Origin: CBDCMJ01 sp965218875
Lineage (GTDB): Bacteria > Chloroflexota > Dehalococcoidia > Lucifugimonadales > UBA3495
Assembly (NCBI GenBank): GCA_965218875.1
Contig: OZ244707.1
Location: 1,116,001-1,180,000, forward strand
Length of the DNA: 64,000 nt
Direction of reading: 5' to 3'
In this document: in pieces, positions 50,351 through 58,933 of the stretch
Layout: every line of letters begins with the position of its first letter
Position numbering within the stretch: position 1 is the first letter of the stretch
Made by a program: the position numbers and the translations under genes
Notes under the pieces: model-generated
Seen by the model: only the letters and a program-made list of their open reading frames with translations
What the model was told of the DNA's origin: nothing
Databases searched by the model: none

Positions 50351-50785
50351 ATGGACACCATCGTAGTCAAACAGGTGGAGAGCGAGGCGGAGATGGAGTC
50401 GGCCGTCGCCGTCCGTTTCCGGGTGTTCGTCTCCGAGCAGTCGATTCCCCCTGAGGAGGAACTGGACGAAGCCGACGCCACCGCCACCCACTCCATCGCC
50501 CTGCACGGAGGCCGGGTGGTGGGCGCTGGCCGCTTGGTCCTCCGGGAGGACGGCTACGCCCAGATCGGCCGCATGGCGGTGGACAAAGAGTGGCGACGAA
50601 GGGGGGTGGGCAGCCTCATTCTCGGCTTCCTGGAAGAATCGGCCCGCGCCCAGGGCAGGACCCAAAGCCTGCTCCACGCCCAGGAGTACGTCAAGAGTTT
50701 CTACGCCGCCCACGGCTACCGCGAACACGGGGAGGTCTTCCTGGAGGTGGAGATCCCCCACCTGGAGATGCGGAAGCAGCTTTAG
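50351..50785 (+). CDS. GNAT-family N-acetyltransferase (ElaA-like)
   Basis: A 144-residue protein with VRFRVFVSEQSIPPEEELDE, typical of the YjcF/ElaA type, the acetyl-CoA loop RRRGVGSLIL, and YVKSFYAAHGY. Acceptor unknown. A single gene, 240 bases after rimM. Confidence 0.88.
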   Translation: MDTIVVKQVESEAEMESAVAVRFRVFVSEQSIPPEEELDEADATATHSIALHGGRVVGAGRLVLREDGYAQIGRMAVDKEWRRRGVGSLILGFLEESARAQGRTQSLLHAQEYVKSFYAAHGYREHGEVFLEVEIPHLEMRKQL

Positions 50786-50824
50786 GGGCACCCTCTGCGG
50801 CGGGACACGGCTGCCTGCCCCTCG

Positions 50825-51136
50825 CTAGGGGTCGGGTGATCCGGTCAGCACCGGCTCGATGACCCTTATCTCCATCTTGGCGATGTGCTTCTGGGGCGTG
50901 TCCCCCAGGGCCTGGCGCTCCGGCGAGGCGAAGTATGCCTCTTCCTTGGCCGGAATATCCTCGGGGCTGCGAAAGCTTCGCACCCAGACGAACTCGCTGC
51001 CCTCCTCGTTGACCCAGCTTCGCTCCACCGGCATGCCCAGCCTGCTGTGCAACGGGCGGATATGGTCCTCGAAGATTTTCAACCAGGACTCCATCATCCC
51101 TGGATTGATCGTGTAGATGCGCAGTTGCGAAACCAT
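50825..51136 (-). CDS. NIPSNAP-family protein, copy 1
   Basis: A 103-residue ferredoxin-like-fold protein. LRIYTINPGMMESWLKIFED at the N-terminus, VWVRSF and ASPERQALGDTP are family marks. ATG at 51136 with GGAGG seven bases upstream. Function of bacterial members unknown, often near catabolic genes. It resembles the protein at 51323 over its length. Confidence 0.85.
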   Translation of the reverse strand: MVSQLRIYTINPGMMESWLKIFEDHIRPLHSRLGMPVERSWVNEEGSEFVWVRSFRSPEDIPAKEEAYFASPERQALGDTPQKHIAKMEIRVIEPVLTGSPDP

Positions 51137-51322
51137 GGTTGTCCTCCCCAAGTGTCGGTCGGTGGAAAGCCGATGGGAATAACGCCCGCCGTCCCCGCGG
51201 TAACGGCCTGCAAGCCCCGGCGCGGCGCCGGGTTTCTGCGAAAACGGCCGCCGCCATAGCCCTGTCTTGGTTTCAATTGGCCCGGGGTCAACCGGCCCGG
51301 GTCAACCAGCCGGAGCCGGGCT

Positions 51323-51616
51323 CTAGACGGGCTCGATGAGTCTCACGTCCATGGTGGCGATGTGGTTGCCGGGAATATCCCCCAGGGCCTGGCGTTCCGG
51401 CGTGGCCCAGTAGGCCTCCATCTTGGCGGGAATTTCCTCCTCGCTGCAGTTATAGTTCCGCAGGTAGATGAACTGGGTCCGGTCCGGACTCACCCAGGCG
51501 CCTTCCACCGGCACGTCCGTCTTGGCGGCCAGGGGCCGGATGTGCTCGTCGAAAAGTTGCAGCCAGGAGTCCATCATGCCGGGCTTGATTTCGTAGATGC
51601 GGAGCTCGTGGACCAC
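51323..51616 (-). CDS. NIPSNAP-family protein, copy 2
   Basis: A 97-residue paralogue (HELRIYEIKPGMMDSWLQLF, IYLRNYNC, ATPERQALGDIP). GTG at 51616 with GAGAGG upstream is preferred to TTG 51631. It is 63 bases downstream of nothing but its own leader and precedes copy 1 on the same strand; the enolase-superfamily gene upstream may be in the same unit. Confidence 0.85.
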   Translation of the reverse strand: MVHELRIYEIKPGMMDSWLQLFDEHIRPLAAKTDVPVEGAWVSPDRTQFIYLRNYNCSEEEIPAKMEAYWATPERQALGDIPGNHIATMDVRLIEPV

Positions 51617-51679
51617 GGTCTCACCTCTCAACTTGTTTGCGTTGGACCACCGGGGAGGGCTGGGCGCCGCCTTACGCTA

Positions 51680-52780
51680 TCACTCGGCCCGGTACTTCTT
51701 CAAGGCGTCCTTGTCGAAGGCCAGGCCCAAGCCCGGCTTGTCGGGCACCACTATGTCGCCGTCCACCAACTCCGGCGTCTCCTCGAACAGGCGCAGGGTC
51801 CACGGCATGTACTCCACGGTCAGGCCGTTGGGGATGGCCGCCATGAGTTGGACGTGGATTTCGGGTAGCAGGTGGCTCACCACCGGCAGGTTGAACGCCT
51901 CGGCCATCCCCGCGACCTTCCGCCACTGGGTTACTCCGCCAACCCGCAGCAGGTCGATCATGACAATGTCGATGGACCTGGCCTCCAGCATGTGCCGGAA
52001 GGGGTTGATGCCGTAGTGGTACTCTCCGGCGGCTATGGGGGTGGTCAGGGCGTCGGCAACCCGGGCCAACCCCTGGTAGTCGTCGTGGGCCACCACGTCC
52101 TCCAGCCAGAAGAGGTGGTACTCCTCCAGCCGCCGGCCGATCTCGATGGCTTGGTTCACGTTCCACAGTTGGTTGATGTCGCACATCAAGTCGATGTCCT
52201 CGCCAATGCCCTCCCGCAGCACCCGGATGCGCTCCAGTTCCCGGGCTGCCGTGGGCTCGCCCCCCAACTGGGTCTTCATTTGCCTGAAGCCCATCTCCAC
52301 CAGCCGGGGCCCGGCCTCCGACAGGTACTCGACGCCGTGGGTGCGCATCAGGGCGCCGCTGGCGTAGGCCGGCGCCCTGTCCCGGTATCCGCCCAACAGG
52401 GAGCAGACCGATTGCTCCAAAGCCTTCCCCTTGATGTCCCACAGGGCCATGTCTACGGCTGCCAGGGCCAGGGTGAAAATCCCGCCGGGGCCGGAGCCGC
52501 TCCCCGCCTGCTTCAGGTCCTCGGCGATGGCCTCCACGGGCATGGGGTCCCGCCCCACCACCATTTCGGCCAGGGCGTCCACGGCCTCCTTCAGCGCTGG
52601 CGTAAGGGGGCTGGCGCTCAGCGAGGGTATGAAGGTTATCCCTATGCCTGAAATGCCCTCGTCGGTCTTCAATCTCAGGGTCACGAAGGTCCGGGTAGCG
52701 TTGCCCTCGGGCAGCCCAACCACCAGCGGATTGTCCGCGGGCGTGCGCAGGACTCGGGTCTTGTACTTGGATACTCTCAT
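51680..52780 (-). CDS. Mandelate racemase / muconate lactonizing enzyme-family protein
   Basis: A 366-residue enolase-superfamily enzyme. N-terminal capping domain, then the barrel with metal ligands in LMCDINQLW (Asp), FWLEDVV (Glu) and PIAAGEYHY (Glu). A general base Lys is in RQMKTQLGG and an Asp/His pair in IDLLRVGG and SHLLPEIHVQ. Dehydratase or racemase of a sugar or carboxylic acid; substrate unknown. ATG at 52780 fits family length. Confidence 0.87.
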   Translation of the reverse strand: MRVSKYKTRVLRTPADNPLVVGLPEGNATRTFVTLRLKTDEGISGIGITFIPSLSASPLTPALKEAVDALAEMVVGRDPMPVEAIAEDLKQAGSGSGPGGIFTLALAAVDMALWDIKGKALEQSVCSLLGGYRDRAPAYASGALMRTHGVEYLSEAGPRLVEMGFRQMKTQLGGEPTAARELERIRVLREGIGEDIDLMCDINQLWNVNQAIEIGRRLEEYHLFWLEDVVAHDDYQGLARVADALTTPIAAGEYHYGINPFRHMLEARSIDIVMIDLLRVGGVTQWRKVAGMAEAFNLPVVSHLLPEIHVQLMAAIPNGLTVEYMPWTLRLFEETPELVDGDIVVPDKPGLGLAFDKDALKKYRAE

Positions 52781-53160
52781 GGCTCGACTTCCAACTTTCG
52801 CGTTTGATACCGGGAACGCCCGGAATCCCCTCGCCGCCAACGGCCCCGGAGAGGCTGCGCCTCCGGCCGAGCCCCCCGAGGCTGGGTAGCTACGGGTTTG
52901 GGGAATTCTAACACACCCAGGCGTTCCGGCTTAGGGAGCACAACGAGGACCACGACGAAGGCCGGACCCTTGGCTCAGGAGATTCACTACGACAGCGTAC
53001 CGGCGCCATCGCTGCGGCCCCGTTCCTGCCGGGGGCGCGGTGCCGGGAAAAATGCCGGGTGTTGACATCCGCCGAGTCGGCGCGTTATCATACTCAACAC
53101 GGTTTAGTATATACGCCATTTAGTATTGGCGGAGTCAACAAGGATGGAGCCGGCGCAATC
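52781..53160. other. Divergent spacer before the padR-arsM unit
   Basis: 380 bases. A promoter and repeated TTTAGTAT motifs (53102-53109 and 53119-53126) lie at the right end; nothing is recognised in 52890-53050. Confidence 0.5.
53062..53091 (+). promoter_or_regulatory. Promoter of the padR-arsM operon with repeated TTTAGTAT
   Basis: TTGACA (53062-53067), 18 bases, TATCAT (53086-53091). TTTAGTAT occurs at 53102-53109 and again at 53119-53126, downstream of the start, as a likely regulator site. Confidence 0.6.
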
Positions 53161-53163
53161 GTG

Positions 53164-53586
53164 ATGCAAACGGAAGCCTACTGGGAAAACCTGGTGAAAC
53201 GCAGCCTCTGCCGGTTTCTCCTGCTGGGAGAGCTGGCCAAGGGGCCGCTCCACGGATACGGCCTGAACCAGGCTATTCGAAGGGCCTGCCAGGGGTGTTG
53301 CGAGCCCACGGAAGCCATGGTGTACTCGACCATGAAGGAACTTCTGGACGGGGGCCTGGTGGAGTGCCGGGAGGAGGAACACCAGGGGCGCCGCAGGCGC
53401 GTCTGCTGGCTCACCACCACGGGAGAGGAGGCCTTCCGCGCCGGAGCCCGGGTGTGGGAAAAGATGCTGCCCACCGTGGACCGGCTTGTCGACCAGGCGC
53501 TGGCCCGGCCGGCTTCGGCAGACCCTGCTCCCGCCCGCGGCGGGGCCGCCAATTCAATAGCCAGGGCGCAAACAAACCTAGCCTAG
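53164..53586 (+). CDS. PadR-family transcriptional regulator with a Cys cluster
   Basis: A 140-residue protein. Winged-helix of PadR type: LLLGELAKGPLHGYGLNQ, then AMVYSTMKELLDGGLVECRE, LTTTGEEAF. Between helices 2 and 3 it has RRACQGCCEPT, a Cys-rich insertion absent from ordinary PadR proteins. It may sense thiol-reactive metal or arsenite. GTG one codon earlier is an alternative start. 12 bases before arsM. Confidence 0.8.
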   Translation: MQTEAYWENLVKRSLCRFLLLGELAKGPLHGYGLNQAIRRACQGCCEPTEAMVYSTMKELLDGGLVECREEEHQGRRRRVCWLTTTGEEAFRAGARVWEKMLPTVDRLVDQALARPASADPAPARGGAANSIARAQTNLA

Positions 53587-53598
53587 GAGAGGACAGAC

Positions 53599-54408
53599 AT
53601 GACGGCAAATTCACAGGACTCGAAAGAGGACATCAAGAGACTGGTGCGGGAACGCTACGGGGAGAAAGCCCTGGGAGCAAGCGCGGCCGGCAACGCCATC
53701 CCGGTCCTGCCAGGTGAGCAGGCCTGCTGCGACCCCGGATGCTGCAGCCCCGCAGACGCCGACCGCGCGATGAAGATATACGCCGAAGGACAGCTAGCCG
53801 GACTCCCCGCCGAATCTGTGGCGGCCTCGGCCGGCTGCGGCAACCCCACCGCCCTGGCCGGCCTGCAACCGGGCGAGAGGGTGCTGGACCTGGGCTCCGG
53901 AGGCGGCATCGACTGCTTCCTGGCCGCCCAGCAGGTGGGCGAGGAAGGCCGGGTCACCGGCCTGGACATGACCGAAGAAATGCTGGCCCTGGCCCGCAAG
54001 AACCAGGCCGCCCTGGGCCTCACCAACGTGGAGTTCGTCCGCGGGGAGATGGAAGACATGCCGCTGCCCGACGCCAGCGTGGACGTGATCATCTCCAACT
54101 GCGTGATCGTGCTGTCGCCGGACAAGAACGCCGTTTTTGGCGAGTCCTTCAGGGTGCTGTCCGCCGGGGGGCGCATCCACCTTTCGGACATGGTGTCCCT
54201 GAGCGACGAGGGACCGGCCCGCACCGACGCCGAGGCTTGGACCTCTTGCGTCGCCGGCGCCGAGAGCCGGAAAGTCTACCTGGACCGGTTGCATCGCGCC
54301 GGGTTCGTGAACGTCGAAATCACCGACGAGCAGGTGCGGTTCGACGAGTCGGAAGGCATTCCCATGAACGTGGCCAGCGTGAAGGTGACCGCCCTCAAAC
54401 CGGCTTAG
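53599..54408 (+). CDS. arsM: Arsenite S-adenosylmethionine methyltransferase
   Basis: A 269-residue methyltransferase that methylates As(III). AdoMet motif VLDLGSGGGIDC is present. The As-binding cysteines correspond to SAGCGNPT, ISNCVIVL and WTSCVAGA, and an N-terminal CCDPGCC is the additional pair seen in family members. GGAGAGGA precedes the ATG. Placed behind the PadR-like gene, it forms a two-gene arsenic response unit. Confidence 0.9.
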   Translation: MTANSQDSKEDIKRLVRERYGEKALGASAAGNAIPVLPGEQACCDPGCCSPADADRAMKIYAEGQLAGLPAESVAASAGCGNPTALAGLQPGERVLDLGSGGGIDCFLAAQQVGEEGRVTGLDMTEEMLALARKNQAALGLTNVEFVRGEMEDMPLPDASVDVIISNCVIVLSPDKNAVFGESFRVLSAGGRIHLSDMVSLSDEGPARTDAEAWTSCVAGAESRKVYLDRLHRAGFVNVEITDEQVRFDESEGIPMNVASVKVTALKPA

Positions 54409-54477
54409 GTCCCGGCGTAGGTGTCGGCAGCGCGAAGGGACCTCTCGGTCTAGGGCGCTGCGACGGCTTAGCCCAGC

Positions 54478-55188
54478 TTACCCCAGTTGGAAGCGCTTGA
54501 AGGCCTCGGCGTACTGGAAGCCCACCTTGGCGCCGTCGTGGAGCCGCCACTGCTTCCAGTAGGTATCGATGTCCTCTCCGTCAACCTGGGTAACGTGCTG
54601 CCGCAGCGCCTTGACGGCTACGCTCACGTAGCCGCTCACGTCCATGAACTTGTCCGGTTCCTGGTGGTCCATGATCCACACTTCCCTGACCTTATGGGGC
54701 TCCAGGCCCTCCTCCAGCAATTCCGGGAAGGTGAGCCGGTCCCGGGCCGAGGGAAACACCGCGGATAGAGCGGCTTCTCCGGAGGCCTGATGGTCCGGGT
54801 GCCCCAGGTAGCCCTCGTGGGACAGCCTTCGCACCGGCGACCCGCAGACCAGCACGTCGGGCTTGTGGCGGCGAATCTCGCGGGTTATGTCCCTCCGCAA
54901 CTGCAGCGTGGGTTCGAGCATGGAGTCTTCGTATTCCAGGAACACCACGCCGGACAACCCCAGCACCTCACTCGCGTTCAGCTGCTCCCGGCGGCGAAGC
55001 TTCACCAATTCCTCTGCGGTCATGGCGGGGTCGCTGCTTCCCTTGCTGCCGTCGGTGCAGACCACGTAGACCACCTCCCACCCTTCAGCGCACCACCTGG
55101 CCACGGTGCCCGAGCAACCCCACTCCGCGTCATCGGCGTGGGCGAACACCACCATAGCCCGCCGGTATGACTCCTGCTCCTGGACCAT
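54478..55188 (-). CDS. LmbE/PIG-L family N-acetylglucosamine-type deacetylase
   Basis: A 236-residue zinc hydrolase. VVFAHADDAEWGCSGTVARW has the HxDD metal motif of the family, and HPDHQASGEAAL has the distal His. Members deacetylate GlcNAc conjugates (mycothiol, bacillithiol, lipids). The substrate is open. Convergent with arsM. Confidence 0.88.
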   Translation of the reverse strand: MVQEQESYRRAMVVFAHADDAEWGCSGTVARWCAEGWEVVYVVCTDGSKGSSDPAMTAEELVKLRRREQLNASEVLGLSGVVFLEYEDSMLEPTLQLRRDITREIRRHKPDVLVCGSPVRRLSHEGYLGHPDHQASGEAALSAVFPSARDRLTFPELLEEGLEPHKVREVWIMDHQEPDKFMDVSGYVSVAVKALRQHVTQVDGEDIDTYWKQWRLHDGAKVGFQYAEAFKRFQLG

Positions 55189-55488
55189 CTACTCCCGCCT
55201 CCCATTGACCGCCGTGGGGCCCCGAGACTCGGCGCCGCGAGGCCCGCGGCAAAGCTCTCCCTTTGATATGTAAGGGTAGTCCCAAGTCCGGCCCCGGGGA
55301 GGGGCCGGCCGCGCCGGCTCGCCGTACCCGGCGCAACCTAAGTTTAGCACAGCACCGGGTCGTAACCCCTCGCGGCGGCCTGCTGCCTATTCCACCCGGT
55401 CCCGGCCGTTCCGGGGAGGGCAGGGACCGGGCTATCACGGGGCGCCGCGGCGTCTGATCGGTCTTGAGGCGTCCCTGGGGTCTCCTGT
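55189..55488. other. Intergenic, no feature recognised
   Basis: 300 GC-rich bases between two minus-strand genes. No promoter, hairpin or gene could be supported. Confidence 0.4.
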
Positions 55489-55935
55489 TTAGCGGCGAGA
55501 CCGGCCCCGCCGCCGCGGCCTGCGCCGGGATGTGGGGGAGGGACCTCGCGCCGCGCCCCCGCGCTGCCGTCTGCCAGCGGCGTGAGGAGAACGTGATGAA
55601 GGCCCGTGGTCCCGCCTATACTTGGTCCAAAGCACCTGAATAATAGCGGTCACCACCAACCCGGGAGCCAGAGTGGCTATACCGCGACCGGCGTTATCGC
55701 CAATCATTCTGACGAACATGAAGGCGCCCACCCCCAGCATCGCCCAGCCCAGCCCCTTCAGCAAGACGTGGTGGTGCCAGGGAGACCTCAGCACCAGCAG
55801 CGCCCACACCGGCCATAGGACGCCAAAAGGGGGGCCAAACACTGGCCACCCCAAGATGAAAGAAGCCAACTGAAACCAGTTTTGGTAGTACCAGGGCCGC
55901 TCTAAATTGGGAGACGGCTGCTGCTCTTGCGCCAT
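55489..55935 (-). CDS. Membrane protein with basic tail, unknown
   Basis: A 148-residue protein. Three hydrophobic segments (about 21-47, 56-77 and 86-102) are followed by a 45-residue Arg/Ser/Pro-rich C-terminus. It lies 17 bases downstream of the 55953 gene. No family. Confidence 0.55.
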   Translation of the reverse strand: MAQEQQPSPNLERPWYYQNWFQLASFILGWPVFGPPFGVLWPVWALLVLRSPWHHHVLLKGLGWAMLGVGAFMFVRMIGDNAGRGIATLAPGLVVTAIIQVLWTKYRRDHGPSSRSPHAAGRRQRGGAARGPSPTSRRRPRRRGRSRR

Positions 55936-55952
55936 GGACTTGAACTAAGGCC

Positions 55953-56252
55953 CTAGTTCCGGGCCAATAACACGTGGAACTCCAGCATGTCGATTAGCCG
56001 CTGCTCACGGATTGACGCCGTGGCGTACTCTATGCACATGCGGGCGAATCCGGCGTGGTGGATCACGTTGGCTCCCATCACCACCCGGGGGACCTCCCGG
56101 TCCAAATCCACGTCCAACTTGTCGGCGTCCCCATGGTCGATCTCAACGTCCACGCGGCGGCCCGTCGATTGCTCGATCTTCTGGCCGATTCGTTGCAGAA
56201 AACTGTCGTCGTCCAAGGGCTGGTCTCCAGGGGCCGCGGGGAGGGCGCACAA
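55953..56252 (-). CDS. Hypothetical small protein
   Basis: A 99-residue protein, cytoplasmic, acidic N-terminal half (DADKLDVDLDREVPRVVMGA) and a helical C-terminus (GFARMCIEYATASIREQRLI). Co-oriented with the membrane protein gene. No family. Confidence 0.5.
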   Translation of the reverse strand: MCALPAAPGDQPLDDDSFLQRIGQKIEQSTGRRVDVEIDHGDADKLDVDLDREVPRVVMGANVIHHAGFARMCIEYATASIREQRLIDMLEFHVLLARN

Positions 56253-56570
56253 AATCGGCGCTCCCGCGGGCCAGGGTTTGTCCGCGTCATTCTATCACCG
56301 CCCTTCGTTTCGAAAAACCCGCCGGCTCCCCTGTTCCGCTCGTGAGGCTACCGCCCCCAAAGGGCGCCAGCCTACTCTCGCCGGCAGCCGATGGGACCGC
56401 GGCCAATCGGCCCTCTGCCAGTGAAAAGGAACGGAGACGCGGGTTGGAGCCAAAGTTGACGCTGGGGCAGGCCGCATCCATAATGGGTTGCTGCGACAAC
56501 GGCGCCCGCCGCAAACCCCAACCACGCGGCCGCGTTCCGGGCGGCCCATCACCAAGGTTCAGGAAGATCT
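56253..56570. other. Intergenic before the sulfur-oxidation genes
   Basis: 318 bases between divergent genes. No convincing promoter hexamer pair was found. Confidence 0.4.
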
Positions 56571-57155
56571 ATGAGCAGCGTGAAGTATTCCCTCGCCCAG
56601 TTTGTCCACGACATGGAAGGCCTGTTGGAAAAGGAATCCGGGCCGCAGAAGATATTCGAAGCCGGGGCGTCCTGGCTGGAGAGGCTGACCGGGGACCCGT
56701 CGGCCATTCCGGCTCAGTATCGCGTTCCGGCCGCCAACGGGCGGCGGCCCAACCACGGCTCTTATCTGCTGTACCAGGGGGACAGCGGCCTCTCGGTAAC
56801 CGCCGTGGTCTGGGGGCCGAGAGAACACCTGGGGCCCCATGACCACCGCACCTGGGGCATGATCGGAATCTTGGACAACACCTTGACCGAGACCCGTTAC
56901 CGCAGGGTGGACGACGGCGCCACGGAGGGATACGCCCGACTGGAACAGGACCGCCGCGCTGACTACCGGCCCGGAGAGATTACCCTGCTGGTCCCGGGCC
57001 AAGACGAAATTCACCAGATGGACAATCACACCAACCTGCCCACGGTGGAGGTTCACGTCTACGGCAGCGACCTGCGAGGCATCGACCGCAGTCGCTATGA
57101 CCTGGAGACGGGCAAGGTGACCTCCTTCAAGTCTGGGAAGTACGACAACTGCTAA
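56571..57155 (+). CDS. Cysteine dioxygenase-type thiol dioxygenase
   Basis: A 194-residue cupin. HLGPHDHRTWGMIGILDN has the HxH and Gly of cupin motif 1, where Glu is absent as in thiol dioxygenases; VEVHVYGSDL provides the third His. It would oxidise a thiol such as cysteine, 3-mercaptopropionate or a persulfide to a sulfinate. First in a row of sulfur genes; the next starts 69 bases later. Confidence 0.82.
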   Translation: MSSVKYSLAQFVHDMEGLLEKESGPQKIFEAGASWLERLTGDPSAIPAQYRVPAANGRRPNHGSYLLYQGDSGLSVTAVVWGPREHLGPHDHRTWGMIGILDNTLTETRYRRVDDGATEGYARLEQDRRADYRPGEITLLVPGQDEIHQMDNHTNLPTVEVHVYGSDLRGIDRSRYDLETGKVTSFKSGKYDNC

Positions 57156-57224
57156 ACGCCCTGCTGCGACCGGGGCCCGCCTCGGGCGGCAAGCGAAGCC
57201 GGGCCGGTTGGAGGGCAATGACCC

Positions 57225-58811
57225 ATGGCCGATAAGACTACCACCAAGGACCTGGAACGCCTCCTGGCCGGTGGTTCGCAGTTTGCCCTCATAGACGTGC
57301 GTGAGACCGGCGAGTACAACAGCTCCCACATCCCCGGCGCCAGCCTCATCCCACGTCGCAGGCTGGAATTCCAGATGCCGGAGTCGGTCCCTTTCCCCGG
57401 CACCGCGGTGGTGGTGTGCGACGATGACGGGCGCCGGGCCGCCCTGGCCGCGGCCACGCTGGAGAGAATGGGCTTCACTCGCGTCTCCACGTTGGAAGGC
57501 GGGATAAACCGCTGGATGAGCGACGGGCTCCCCACCGAGTGGGGCACCAACGTCCCCAGCAAGGACTTCGGCGAAAAGATGGAGGCGGTGCACCACGTCC
57601 CCGAGATCGACGCCGACGAGCTGGACCGCATGGCCCGCCGGGGGGACAAGCTGGTCATCCTGGACACCAGGACGCCGGAAGAGTACCGGCGGTTCTGCAT
57701 CCCCGGCGGCCGCAGCGTACCCGGAGGCGAACTGGCCTACCGCATTACCGACGTCACCAAGGACCTGGACCCCGACACCACGGTGGTCATCAACTGCGCC
57801 GGACGGACTCGCAGCATTATCGGGACCCGAATGCTTCAACGCATGGGGCTGGACAACGTCTGCGGGCTGAGGAACGGCACCTCAGGCTGGGTCCTGGCCG
57901 GCCTCCAGGTGGAGCGGGGAGCCGACCGAGTAGCCCTTCCCGAGCCGTCTTCCCAGGGGGTGGCAACCGCGGAGACCTACGCCGCGAGACTAGCCGCCGA
58001 GGATGGGGTGCGCTACCTGGATGTGCCCGCCCTCCGTGAAGTCATAGCCAGGAGAGACCGGGAGCCGGTCTACCTGATCGACGTGCGGACCGAGGAGGAA
58101 TTCCGGGCCGGTCATATCCCCGGCTTCCGCTGGTTCCCTGGCGGACAGGCGGTGCAACGCTCCGACGACGTGGCCGTGGTCAAGAACGCCGTCATCGTCT
58201 TTTGCTGTGACGGCAAGGCCAGGTCCACCATGACCGCATCCTGGTACCGCCAGATGGGGCATCCGGAGGCATACGCCGTCGATGGGGGCACGGCTGCCTG
58301 GGCCGCCTCCGGGGGCGCGTTGGAAACGGGCCTCCTCCAGGACCGGCCCTTCGGCCTGGAGGAGGCCGGAAGCCGGGTCCGACGGCTCTCCCCCCAGGAG
58401 TTGAAGGGCGGCGATTGGGCGGTCACCATATTCGTGGACAGCAGCCAGGACTTTGCCCGGGGCCACACCCCGGGGGGCCGCTGGGCGCCTCGCAGTTGGC
58501 TGGAGTTTGAGATCGACGGCCTAGCTCCCTCGAAAGAGGCCCCCATAGCGGTAACCTGCAGCGACGGGCTTTCCGCTCCCCTGGCCGGGGCAGCGCTGCG
58601 GGACCTGGGCTACGAAACGGTAGGGGTCCTGGAGGGCGGCATGGAGGCCTGGCGCCGGGCCGGCTTCCCGGAGGAAACCGGACTGGCCGGGGTCATGTCC
58701 CCTCCCACCGACGTGGTAATCCTGGGCGTGGACCGCAACCCCGCGGAGATGATGCACTACCTCCGTTGGGAGACGGCCCTGGGAGAAAAGTACCAAGACT
58801 CGACGGGTTAA
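57225..58811 (+). CDS. Four-domain rhodanese-like sulfurtransferase
   Basis: A 528-residue protein with four rhodanese domains: about 8-105, 125-235, 265-365 and 385-495. Each has a Cys in the active-site loop: CDDDGRR, NCAGRTRS, CCDGKARS and CSDGLSAP. Four catalytic-loop copies suggest sulfur relay between domains. The family moves sulfane sulfur to thiols or sulfite; here it links the dioxygenase to the sulfite-oxidase-like proteins. Confidence 0.88.
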   Translation: MADKTTTKDLERLLAGGSQFALIDVRETGEYNSSHIPGASLIPRRRLEFQMPESVPFPGTAVVVCDDDGRRAALAAATLERMGFTRVSTLEGGINRWMSDGLPTEWGTNVPSKDFGEKMEAVHHVPEIDADELDRMARRGDKLVILDTRTPEEYRRFCIPGGRSVPGGELAYRITDVTKDLDPDTTVVINCAGRTRSIIGTRMLQRMGLDNVCGLRNGTSGWVLAGLQVERGADRVALPEPSSQGVATAETYAARLAAEDGVRYLDVPALREVIARRDREPVYLIDVRTEEEFRAGHIPGFRWFPGGQAVQRSDDVAVVKNAVIVFCCDGKARSTMTASWYRQMGHPEAYAVDGGTAAWAASGGALETGLLQDRPFGLEEAGSRVRRLSPQELKGGDWAVTIFVDSSQDFARGHTPGGRWAPRSWLEFEIDGLAPSKEAPIAVTCSDGLSAPLAGAALRDLGYETVGVLEGGMEAWRRAGFPEETGLAGVMSPPTDVVILGVDRNPAEMMHYLRWETALGEKYQDSTG

Positions 58812-58933
58812 CCGCTCGGGCCGTACGCAGCGTTTCCAGCTATTTCGTGTTAAGGTAATTGCCGGCCGGCGGAGCGATCCGGCGGCGCAACCTGATCATC
58901 AAGTCGGCTTCCAGAGCCGGGAGAATCTGAGCA

